DNA of 22,807 nucleotides. Source: ANME-2 cluster archaeon. GTDB taxonomy: Archaea; Halobacteriota; Methanosarcinia; Methanosarcinales; Methanocomedenaceae. The translations under genes were made by a program, and so were the position numbers. Below the pieces are notes generated by a model. The model was given only the letters and a program-made list of their open reading frames with translations, was not told the DNA's origin and searched no databases. The DNA is taken from positions 1 through 22,807 of the forward strand of contig JAKRWB010000500.1 in NCBI GenBank assembly GCA_022353185.1, read 5' to 3'. Below, piece by piece: positions 1 to 5,655 of this stretch; positions within the stretch are counted from its first letter, which is position 1; every line of letters starts with the position of its first letter.

Positions 1-784
1 CCTTCAGGTCAGTTACCCCGGCAGTATCGCCCAGTTTACCGAATATCCCTTTAGCGTCGTTCTCATCCCATATACGGCCAGCCTTATGTTTAACCTCGAA
101 CTCAATGCCATCGTCCAGTATCGCCATTATTTCCCAGTACGGCCGGGATACATGCGCCAGTCGCTCACGTTCCTTGTCTACCAGCAGCGCTAGTGTAGGG
201 GTCTGGACCCGCCCCACGCTCAGGAACAGATTGCCCAGCCTTCCGGAAGTAGTGGAGATGTACCTGGTGAGCGCCGCACCCCATATCAGGTCAATGACCT
301 GCCTGCTCTGCCCTGCTGCAGCCAAGTTGAAATCTACGGGATGGAGGTTTTTAAATGCATCAAGTATCTCTGTTTTGGTAATGGTACTGTAATGTACCCG
401 GTCTACCTGTATGTCCTTGCTGACCTTTTCCACAATGCGCAGGGCTTCTACCCCGATAAGTTCACCTTCCCTGTCAAAGTCAGTGGCAATGGTGACGTGG
501 TCCGCTTCTTTACCAAGTTTGCGAAGAGCAGCAACTATCTTGGGCTGGGTGGGAGATGTGATTATTTCGGCATTTATCAGTTCCCTGCTGTCAACTTTCT
601 GCCAGTTGTTATATTCTTTGGGAAAATCCACTGAAACGATGTGGCCACTCAATCCCATTACAGTGGTACCGTCCCACTGGTATGTATCAACCCCGCTAAC
701 CCTCACTTGCTTGGGTTTCTTAGGGGCCAGGATTTCAGATATACGCTTCGCAGTGTTGTGTTTTTCGGTAATTATAAGATGCAT
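1..784 (-). CDS. topA: DNA topoisomerase IA, N-terminal 261 residues (runs off the window)
   Basis: Type IA topoisomerase, which relaxes negatively supercoiled DNA by passing one strand through a transient nick in the other. The minus-strand frame is open from the ATG at 784 to the window edge. Seen in the translation: the N-terminal Toprim start IITEKHNTAKRI with the acidic residue E7, the Toprim metal motif DFDREGE at residues 102-108, and the family motif GRVQTPTLALLVDKERE from residue 191. The catalytic tyrosine and any C-terminal zinc fingers lie outside the window. The start is favoured because an in-frame TAG lies 21 bases upstream and a GGAG stands about 9 bases before the ATG. It diverges from nnr across a 156-base AT-rich promoter region. 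Reverse gyrase is unlikely because the protein begins directly with Toprim and has no helicase domain ahead of it. Confidence 0.93.
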   Translation of the reverse strand, partial: MHLIITEKHNTAKRISEILAPKKPKQVRVSGVDTYQWDGTTVMGLSGHIVSVDFPKEYNNWQKVDSRELINAEIITSPTQPKIVAALRKLGKEADHVTIATDFDREGELIGVEALRIVEKVSKDIQVDRVHYSTITKTEILDAFKNLHPVDFNLAAAGQSRQVIDLIWGAALTRYISTTSGRLGNLFLSVGRVQTPTLALLVDKERERLAHVSRPYWEIMAILDDGIEFEVKHKAGRIWDENDAKGIFGKLGDTAGVTDLK

Positions 785-940
785 CCAAGTACTCCGTGTT
801 TCTACATATCCAGATTTAGTGTTGAAATCAATTACATGAATAAATAGGTTTTGTCTGTTTTAACCAGAAACATACAATAAACAATTAATTTATATCATGC
901 CCTACAAACATTAATTAAGTAACATTGGGGAAATTCAGAC
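785..940. promoter_or_regulatory. Divergent promoter region topA / nnr
   Basis: AT-rich spacer between two divergent genes. On the plus strand a TATA-like stretch (TTAATTTATATC, about 885-896) lies roughly 50 bases before the nnr ATG, so an archaeal start site near 915-920 with a short leader is plausible. On the minus strand CCTATTTATTC (about 838-848) could serve topA. No palindromic operator is obvious. The assignments rest on position and base composition only. Confidence 0.4.
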
Positions 941-2401
941 ATGAAAACCATTACTTCCAGGCGGATGGATGCGCTGGATACAAATTGCGAATATCTGGGA
1001 TTGTCCAGGCTCCAGTTAATGGAGAACGCAGGCTCGGCAGTTGCTGCCGAAGTAATGAACCTTCCTACCAGGGAGCGGGTATTGCTCGTTGCCGGCCGGG
1101 GTAACAATGGAGGAGATGCGTTCGTGGCAGCCCGGCACCTCACCGGTTATGAGGTGAAGGTATTACTTTTGGGTAAGTCCGGTGATGTCAAGACACCTGA
1201 GGCTGCCAGGAATCTTTCCATTCTCAAGAGCACGGGCATACCTGTCATCGAAGTGACAGATGTATCAGGCCTGGACCCAGCTTATTTCTCAGATTGTGAT
1301 GTAATAGTGGACGCAATTTTCGGCACTGGTATAAAGGGGCCCATAAGGGAACCTGAAACAACAGTCATTGACATGATAAACGGTTCTGACGCTAAGGTGG
1401 TCAGTGTAGATGTGCCATCAGGCATGGACCCTGATGGTGGAGAGTTCGAAAAAGCGGTCAAGTCCGATGTGACGGTTACCTTCCACCTGCCCAAGCCGGG
1501 TCTGCTGGAAAAGGTTGCAAAGGACTACATTAAAGAGATTGCTGTGGCAGATATCGGCATCCCGCCTGAAGCCGAGATCATGGTCGGACCCGGTGACCTG
1601 AAACTGGTAACCGGCCGGCGTCCTGATAGCCATAAAGGCGAAGGCGGGCGGGTGCTGATTATCGGCGGCGGTGCATATACCGGTGCGCCGGCCCTTTCAG
1701 GAATGGCGGCACTGCGGACGGGTGCTGATATTGTGACCGTGGCAGTCCCGAAGAGCGTTGCCGGTATAGTGGCATCCTTTTCACCTAACCTGATAGTCAG
1801 GAAATTGTCAAAGAAACGACTGCACAGGCAGGACATACCTGTCCTGGAAGAGCTTATTCAGGCTCATGATGTGGTAGTGATCGGTATGGGACTGGGCAGG
1901 GATGATGAAACACTATCTGCTGTCAGGGAGATACTGCCTTTGTGTAACCGGGTTGTAGTGGATGCTGACGGGCTGGCCGCGCTGGAGACACCGCTGAGCC
2001 AGTACGGCTGCGAGATGATAATCACGCCTCATGCGGGTGAATTCAAGGCGCTTGGGGGCGCCGATGTGCCCGGTGACCTTGACAGGCGTGTGGGTATGGT
2101 CAACAGGTTCTCGGCCGACAACGGTGCGGTGGTGCTGCTCAAGGGGCCAGAGGATATCATTTCTGACGGCCAGGGCGCCAGGGTCAACCGCACAGGCAAT
2201 CCCGGCATGACCGTGGGCGGTACCGGGGATGTGCTGGCAGGTATTACAGGGGCACTATTCGCCAGGCATAACGCTATTGAAGCTGCGGCGGCGGCGGCTT
2301 ATATTTGCGGTCGGGCGGGGGATATGGTATATGAGGAGCTGGGAACGGGGCTGTTAGCCACTGACGTGATTGACAATATCCCGGCTGCCATGAAAATTTA
2401 A
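941..2401 (+). CDS. nnr: Bifunctional NAD(P)H-hydrate repair enzyme (epimerase + ADP-dependent dehydratase)
   Basis: Repairs damaged hydrated nicotinamide cofactors: the N-terminal YjeF_N domain epimerises R- to S-NAD(P)HX and the C-terminal ribokinase-like domain dehydrates S-NAD(P)HX using ADP. The 486-residue length fits the fused form. Visible N-domain motifs are VAGRGNNGGDAFVAARH (about 49-65), DAIFGTG and VDVPSGMDPDGG. The C-domain begins near residue 225 (SHKGEGGRVLIIGGG) and contains DADGLAAL, ITPHAGEF (H364) and the nucleotide/catalytic signature NPGMTVGGTGDVLAG with D430. Both halves look intact. The gene leads a plus-strand run with a 56-residue frame 13 bases downstream and then moaC, so the three are probably co-transcribed. 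It is a housekeeping enzyme in the cytoplasm. Confidence 0.95.
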   Translation: MKTITSRRMDALDTNCEYLGLSRLQLMENAGSAVAAEVMNLPTRERVLLVAGRGNNGGDAFVAARHLTGYEVKVLLLGKSGDVKTPEAARNLSILKSTGIPVIEVTDVSGLDPAYFSDCDVIVDAIFGTGIKGPIREPETTVIDMINGSDAKVVSVDVPSGMDPDGGEFEKAVKSDVTVTFHLPKPGLLEKVAKDYIKEIAVADIGIPPEAEIMVGPGDLKLVTGRRPDSHKGEGGRVLIIGGGAYTGAPALSGMAALRTGADIVTVAVPKSVAGIVASFSPNLIVRKLSKKRLHRQDIPVLEELIQAHDVVVIGMGLGRDDETLSAVREILPLCNRVVVDADGLAALETPLSQYGCEMIITPHAGEFKALGGADVPGDLDRRVGMVNRFSADNGAVVLLKGPEDIISDGQGARVNRTGNPGMTVGGTGDVLAGITGALFARHNAIEAAAAAAYICGRAGDMVYEELGTGLLATDVIDNIPAAMKI

Positions 2402-2414
2402 ATGGGGTGAGGAA

Positions 2415-2585
2415 TTGAAGGAAATACTTGTAGAACTGGAACGTAACAGGGTCAGGCTGGTGGTGCGCCATGATGAGGATGAGACCATTCTAAAATTAAA
2501 CCTTCAAGAGGCACAAACGCTCTCAGATGACCTGAAACAGGCACTTGAAGATTACCAGCAGCGAAAACATATCAGGATTGACTAG
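2415..2585 (+). CDS. Small 56-residue protein of unknown function (TTG start)
   Basis: An uninterrupted frame fills the gap between nnr and moaC exactly, starting at TTG 2415 and ending at TAG 2585. It is preceded by a Shine-Dalgarno-like GGTGAGG at 2406-2412. The product is highly charged: a beta-like N-terminal half (KEILVELERNRVRLVVRHDE) followed by a predicted helix (NLQEAQTLSDDLKQALEDYQQRKH). It has no cysteines, membrane segment or signal peptide. The moaC start lies 4 bases beyond the stop, so translational coupling is likely. I do not recognise the family; the composition looks protein-like rather than random. A cofactor or dimer-forming accessory role would be a guess. Confidence 0.62.
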   Translation: MKEILVELERNRVRLVVRHDEDETILKLNLQEAQTLSDDLKQALEDYQQRKHIRID

Positions 2586-2589
2586 AAAC

Positions 2590-3063
2590 ATGGATGAGAT
2601 TTTTACACACATACACGAAGGCCGGGCCAGGATGGTGGATATCAGCGATAAGTCCGAGTCTATCAGGCGGGCTGTGGCTTCCGGACATATCCGGCTTAAA
2701 TCCACTACCATTGAGGCCATCCGCAGCCGCACTTTTGAGAAAGGGAACGTACTGGCCACTGCCAGGATAGCGGCGGTGCAGGCCGTGAAACGCACCTGGG
2801 ATACTATACCTATGTGCCACCAGATACCCATCACCCATGTGGACGTGGAGTTCGACGTGAAGGATGACAGGGTGGATGCTGTGGTGGAAGTGCGTTCGGT
2901 CGGGAAGACCGGGGTTGAGATGGAGGCTCTGCATGGGGTGTCAGTGGCATTGCTTACGGTGTGGGATATGGTGAAGTCTGCTGAGAAGGATGAGACAGGG
3001 AATTATCCTGAGACTGTTATTTCTGATATCAGGGTTGATGAGAAGGTTAAGGAAAGGGTTTGA
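2590..3063 (+). CDS. moaC: Cyclic pyranopterin monophosphate synthase
   Basis: Makes cyclic pyranopterin monophosphate from the MoaA product (3',8-cyclo-7,8-dihydro-GTP), an early step of molybdopterin synthesis used for molybdenum or tungsten enzymes such as formylmethanofuran dehydrogenase in methanogens. With the ATG at 2590 the protein is 157 residues, the usual family length. Seen: opening MDEIFTHIHEGRARMVDISDK, K51 in FEKGNVLATARIA, H77 in PMCHQIPITH, the block GVEMEALHGVSVALLTVWDMVK with D126 and K129. These match the known active-site Lys, His, Asp and Lys. A frame extension back to TTG 2545 exists but would add a non-conserved tail overlapping the upstream gene. No other moa/moe gene is in the window. 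A T7 run at 3070-3076 may help end transcription. Confidence 0.95.
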   Translation: MDEIFTHIHEGRARMVDISDKSESIRRAVASGHIRLKSTTIEAIRSRTFEKGNVLATARIAAVQAVKRTWDTIPMCHQIPITHVDVEFDVKDDRVDAVVEVRSVGKTGVEMEALHGVSVALLTVWDMVKSAEKDETGNYPETVISDIRVDEKVKERV

Positions 3064-3328
3064 ATAAATTTTTTTCCTACTACGACAATATGTATACTTA
3101 TTACGTATGTAAATCGTGTACATATTTATGGACAAAAATGCTAAATTCTTTACACGATTTACACAATTAAAGTTATAATCAACAGCGAACTTACACGAAC
3201 TCGCCTTGAAGAGTTCATGTCACTTCGCAACTACGAGTTGGGTGCTAATTTTTGAATAAGACCTGACTCCTTTCCCTCCACTTACCCCGTTGCCCGTGCA
3301 CCCTGTGCTTATCCAGCCTGATAAGAAC
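3064..3328. other. Non-coding stretch with a spaced 12-base inverted repeat
   Basis: No credible gene is seen in these 265 bases between convergent units (moaC on plus, the toxin-like gene on minus). The first half is AT-rich, the second half more GC-rich. It contains the inverted repeat described separately (3109-3162) and a small hairpin, GAACTC at 3197-3202 against GAGTTC at 3211-3216, which could be part of the 3' end of the minus-strand transcript. Confidence 0.6.
3109..3162. repeat. Perfect 12-bp inverted repeat with 30-base spacer
   Basis: GTAAATCGTGTA at 3109-3120 is the exact reverse complement of TACACGATTTAC at 3151-3162. The spacer is AT-rich. The arms resemble the AAATC-and-GTGTA wording of the longer inverted repeat at 22696-22768, but are not identical. 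It could form a cruciform or a long-loop transcript hairpin between two convergent genes; a protein-binding role is equally possible. Confidence 0.7.
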
Positions 3329-3676
3329 TTAAACCAATCCCTCACGTAACAATATCTCAAATACATCATCAAGGAACTCTTCTGGCGTAATAGTTTTTCC
3401 TGCCTCACCTGCCGTCTCATGTGCATCCTGGTTCTCAAAAGGATGACGGTGCCACTTACCTCCAACACAGTCCCTTCCGAATAACCTGCGTTCCCACCCC
3501 ACAAGTACATAATTGGTAGTGCCGGTAATCTGGTGAAAATAGAACTGGACAAAGATGTTTTCCGATATCTCAACTCGTGCTTTTATAGCATTGTCAGTCC
3601 TAACCAAGATTCGAAGAGGTACCATATACTTTGAGGCTGCTTCTTCAAGTGCTTCAATAAAATCAACGAGTTTCAT
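3329..3676 (-). CDS. Probable toxin of a toxin-antitoxin pair (DUF6516/TumE-like)
   Basis: A 115-residue basic-acidic soluble protein. Its start codon overlaps the stop of the upstream gene as ATGA (3673-3676), which implies translational coupling. Features seen: an N-terminal helix (MKLVDFIEALEEAASKY), a beta-rich middle (ARVEISENIFVQFYFHQITG, then NYVLVGWERRLFGRD), and a histidine-rich block GGKWHRHPFENQDAHE near residues 72-88, followed by a C-terminal helical part with FLDDVFEILL. The beta-sheet core followed by a conserved His-containing WHRHPFE block resembles DUF6516-type toxins (TumE-like), and the two-gene layout with a small helical partner fits. The assignment is from memory of the family and is not certain; a non-toxin small conserved protein remains possible. 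Confidence 0.55.
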   Translation of the reverse strand: MKLVDFIEALEEAASKYMVPLRILVRTDNAIKARVEISENIFVQFYFHQITGTTNYVLVGWERRLFGRDCVGGKWHRHPFENQDAHETAGEAGKTITPEEFLDDVFEILLREGLV

Positions 3677-3984
3677 GTATATTTTGCAATTCTCTTAAGT
3701 TCATTGTTGATAGTATCAATACCGTCAAGCACAAGTTCCCAATCACAAAAATCTTCTTCAACTTCAAAAGAACGGCCGGATTCTTCAACCATCTTCTTAC
3801 TTTTAAATTCCTCAAAAGCCATGTTGTATTTATTATGTAACTTCTTTTCCATTAACCTGTACTCGGCAAGCCTCCTGCGCAACTCGTGAATCACAAGTTG
3901 CATAGTGCTTTCTTCAGGATTGCTCTTAAATATGTGTTTATATATTCCCTGGAATTCGTTGGGTAATTTAACAGATACAGGCAT
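3673..3984 (-). CDS. Probable antitoxin partner, helical 103-residue protein
   Basis: First gene of a two-gene minus-strand unit. The product starts MPVSVKLPNEFQGIYKHIF, a short beta strand followed by helix that looks like a ribbon-helix-helix-type or dimerising N-terminus, then a long charged helix (TMQLVIHELRRRLAEYRLMEKKLH) and an acidic C-terminus (EESGRSFEVEEDFCDWELVLDGID). Acidic helical C-termini are common in antitoxins that wrap their toxins. Upstream on the minus strand, GTTATAAG near 4010-4017 could be the TATA box, with the palindrome AACGTT beside it. There is no strong Shine-Dalgarno. The antitoxin call depends on gene order, size and coupling; the exact family is not recognised. 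Confidence 0.5.
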   Translation of the reverse strand: MPVSVKLPNEFQGIYKHIFKSNPEESTMQLVIHELRRRLAEYRLMEKKLHNKYNMAFEEFKSKKMVEESGRSFEVEEDFCDWELVLDGIDTINNELKRIAKYT

Positions 3985-4044
3985 TTTAAATCACTAACAA
4001 TCACTTGGTCTTATAACGTTAATAGTTTTCTTAAAAATTCAATC

Positions 4045-4314
4045 TCACAACCGCCCTATCATCTTATGCACCCACGGGACGACCCGCACATCCATAAGGT
4101 ACTCCCCTCTCGCATCCATAAGTTCCAGCAGCCTACCCCTGACGGCGGCTCGAAACCCGAGCAAGGACAAATGGCGGGCGGTATTTCTATAATCAGGACA
4201 GACATGGTCCGGACAATTATAGTATGCTGCATAACAATTAATAAGATGGAAATCAGCACCTGGATTTATCTTGTAAATTTTCCACAATAGTCCTTTGCAT
4301 ACACACCGCCGCAT
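4045..4314 (-). CDS. Unrecognised 89-residue reading frame, possibly a gene remnant
   Basis: Within an otherwise gene-free 470-base stretch this minus-strand frame is open for 89 residues and is clearly richer in GC over 4060-4170 than its flanks. The translation has five cysteines in the first half (RRCVCKG and INCYAAYYNCPDHVCPDYRN) and a helix-forming C-terminus (RGRLLELMDARGEYLMDVRVVPWVHKMIGRL begins near residue 59). The cysteine spacing could bind a metal but matches no family I know. There is no Shine-Dalgarno before the ATG at 4314. The plus-strand alternative over the same bases (4066-4290) looks less protein-like. It may be a real small gene, a decayed fragment, or chance. Confidence 0.3.
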   Translation of the reverse strand: MRRCVCKGLLWKIYKINPGADFHLINCYAAYYNCPDHVCPDYRNTARHLSLLGFRAAVRGRLLELMDARGEYLMDVRVVPWVHKMIGRL

Positions 4315-4454
4315 TTACTTATATTCATAGTTGTTTACCTGAAAGATGTGCAGTGAGGGTGGGCTTGAAGAAGTGCGGCGGGGTGAGGGGATGAATAGGA
4401 GTAAATCGAAATGTATTTATTCTATATTAAGAATAAATATTTTAGGTGATTTCA
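4315..4454. other. Leader and promoter region of the cytochrome gene
   Basis: The segment 4340-4410 is unusually GC-rich and purine-rich on the plus strand and shows no credible gene. From 4411 it turns sharply AT-rich and contains the palindrome and ribosome site of the following cytochrome gene. Confidence 0.5.
4414..4439. promoter_or_regulatory. 10-bp palindrome at the cytochrome promoter
   Basis: TATTTATTCT (4414-4423) pairs perfectly with AGAATAAATA (4430-4439) across the 6-base loop ATATTA. It sits 5 bases before the GGTGA ribosome site (4445-4449) and 15 bases before the ATG. The AT-rich centre itself could be the TATA element, in which case a protein bound here would block transcription. 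Alternatively it is a weak leader hairpin. Both readings suggest regulation of the cytochrome. Confidence 0.5.
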
Positions 4455-4853
4455 ATGAAGAATGTTATTTTGATTTTAGGAATATTAACCACAGTTATGG
4501 TATGTGGTGTTGTAGCAGGGGTATCAGATAATGCGGCACCTGAAATAGATATGGATTTAAATGAAGACACATGTAGGATTTGTCATGTTGGAAATCTCCA
4601 AGGTGAACATCATTCGTCCTCATTTTTCAAAGAAAATGAATGTTCTGATTGCCATGAACAAGAGGAGAAAAAATCTCAGATTGTAATGGATTTTACGTGT
4701 GGTTTAAACGGTGATTGTCATAACACAACATCCTCAGATAATCCAATAAAACTAGTAACAGATCACCATGATTTCACTGCAATTTTTGATAATGATGATT
4801 GGGATTGTTTAATTTGCCATGAAAAGGGAGTCCCAAGACCCTTAGATAATTAA
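4455..4853 (+). CDS. Small exported multihaem c-type cytochrome (three CXXCH plus one CX5CH)
   Basis: A 132-residue protein with an N-terminal signal peptide (MKNVILILGILTTVMVCGVV, cleavage expected near residue 22-28). Three canonical haem c attachment motifs are present: CRICH (C40, C43, H44), CSDCH (C63, C66, H67) and CLICH (C118, C121, H122). A fourth site has wider spacing, C82-GLNGD-C88-H89. Histidine pairs H52-H53 and H104-H105 are available as distal ligands, so three or four bis-His haems are plausible. The likely role is extracytoplasmic electron transfer; partners are unknown because no other redox gene is adjacent. The start ATG 4455 is chosen over GTG 4446 because GGTGA at 4445-4449 is well placed for it. 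The gene stands alone, AT-rich, between non-coding stretches. Confidence 0.87.
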   Translation: MKNVILILGILTTVMVCGVVAGVSDNAAPEIDMDLNEDTCRICHVGNLQGEHHSSSFFKENECSDCHEQEEKKSQIVMDFTCGLNGDCHNTTSSDNPIKLVTDHHDFTAIFDNDDWDCLICHEKGVPRPLDN

Positions 4854-4885
4854 ATTATTCCAGTATAAATCAATCGAACCAATAT

Positions 4886-4922
4886 AACCTCCAGCCGTTT
4901 GGGCTGGAGGTTCTCATTTTTT
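4886..4922. terminator. 11-bp hairpin with T-run after the cytochrome gene; also possible IS right-end palindrome
   Basis: AACCTCCAGCC (4886-4896), loop GTTTG, then GGCTGGAGGTT (4902-4912), a perfect 11-bp stem, followed on the plus strand by TTCTCATTTTTT. It lies 32 bases after the cytochrome stop and fits a factor-independent terminator for that gene. The same hairpin, read on the minus strand, stands just after the tnpB-like relic and resembles the subterminal palindromes of IS200/IS605 elements. The two readings are not exclusive. Confidence 0.7.
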
Positions 4923-4924
4923 GT

Positions 4925-5180
4925 GTATAATATCACCAAGCTCACCTCTGGTTACCTCGCGCTACGGGCTGTGTCTGCCGATACTGAGGAACTCCGCACC
5001 GTATTTCGCAATGCTGCACTTCCCGTTCTCTTCACCAGGGAGCAGACCCGGACGGTAGGATTTTAACCCGCAGTGGGAAATATATTTTATTTACCTCCAA
5101 TGTCCTGGTTGTTTATCTTTCTCTTTTATGCTTCAAGGCACACCAGTCAAGGACTCAGGATTTTGCTAATGCTCAAATCC
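4925..5180 (-). pseudogene. Possible decayed tnpB (IS200/IS605-type) C-terminus
   Basis: No intact gene lies here, but the segment 4935-5080 is GC-rich against AT-rich flanks. One minus-strand frame reads HCGLKSYRPGLLPGEENG followed by KCSIAKYGAEFLSIGRHSP, then a stop and further open codons to TGA near 4918. The CG-plus-basic/proline-rich tail with a SIG(R)H ending resembles the variable C-terminal tails of TnpB proteins. Upstream (5080-5180) the same similarity is broken by stops and frame changes, as expected of a relic. The strong hairpin at 4886-4912 sits where an element right end and the omega-RNA 3' region would be. I see no catalytic residues and no left end, so this is a tentative call. 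Confidence 0.35.
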
Positions 5181-5181
5181 A

Positions 5182-5200
5182 GGGCATCTAATTGATGCCC
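5182..5200 (-). terminator. Hairpin downstream of the small secreted-protein gene
   Basis: GGGCATC (5182-5188), loop TAATT, GATGCCC (5194-5200): a perfect 7-bp stem, 25 bases beyond the stop of the minus-strand gene at 5225. No strong T-run follows on the minus strand, so it may stabilise the 3' end or mark an old element end rather than terminate transcription. Confidence 0.4.
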
Positions 5201-5224
5201 GAATAATTATTACTTGTCATGAAT

Positions 5225-5440
5225 TTAAGAATCTTTGTTCCTTGTTCTGTCGCCTGTATCTTCTGCCTGATCATAATTTGGCTCTCCTCCTCCAGGTGAC
5301 TCTTCTGTTCCTGTAGCAGGTTGTTCACCATCTTCTCCATTATAATTTTCATCTCCTGTTCCTGCCATTTCGCTTCCATAAAACATAGTTGCTACAAGCA
5401 TTGCCATCAGAGCAATTATAATTATGATTATTTTTTTCAT
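5225..5440 (-). CDS. Tiny exported acidic protein (71 residues), function unknown
   Basis: The product has a classic signal or membrane-anchor segment, MKK followed by a run of isoleucines and hydrophobic residues to about residue 22 (IIIIIIALMAMLVATMFYG). A short, disordered-looking hydrophilic tail rich in Glu, Asp, Gly, Asn and Thr follows (MAGTGDENYNGEDGEQPATG and on). There are no cysteines or haem motifs. A TATA-like ATATATAAAC (5461-5470 on the plus coordinates) is centred about 26 bases before the ATG, which would give a nearly leaderless transcript. The family is not recognised. The repetitive acidic tail suggests a surface or cell-envelope peptide. Confidence 0.6.
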   Translation of the reverse strand: MKKIIIIIIALMAMLVATMFYGSEMAGTGDENYNGEDGEQPATGTEESPGGGEPNYDQAEDTGDRTRNKDS

Positions 5441-5655
5441 TGTAACACATCTTATGTTAAGTTTATATATTCAAACAATTTAAACTGTTTGATTCACAAG
5501 GGGCAAATGTCTCAGTTATTTGGGGTGCACTCCATACCCACACTATGTCAAAGAGAAACAAACAAAATTAGGTAATGAATGGAATAATGAAATACCATCA
5601 ATTTCATAATCCCAGTAACCATTAAGAATCCAGAAACCATTAACAGATAACCAAC
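5441..5655. promoter_or_regulatory. Divergent intergenic region with near-perfect 20-bp palindrome
   Basis: Between the minus-strand exported-protein gene and the plus-strand YqaA-like gene. It contains the TATA-like element at 5461-5470 and, directly upstream of it, CAAACAATTTAAACTGTTTG (5472-5491), a palindrome around TTTAAA with a single mismatched position per arm. That placement suits an activator or repressor site. The rest (5500-5650) is AT-rich with no credible gene; the 10-mer AGAAACCATT occurs at about 5632 and again at 5660. Confidence 0.45.

Noticed and set aside
411..839. Plus-strand frames opposite topA
   Set aside because: The minus strand encodes a clear type IA topoisomerase across the same bases; the plus frames look random.
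2545..2589. TTG start for moaC 45 bases upstream
   Set aside because: It would overlap the 56-residue gene and add a non-conserved tail; ATG 2590 matches the known MoaC N-terminus and length.
3220..3573. A 117-residue minus-strand frame across the toxin-like gene
   Set aside because: It is another frame of the coupled two-gene unit, Arg/Ser/Leu-rich and without ribosome site; the 3329-3676 frame is the coupled one.
5321..5575. Plus-strand frame over the small exported-protein gene
   Set aside because: Tyr/His/Cys-rich low-complexity translation opposite a gene with a convincing signal peptide and promoter.
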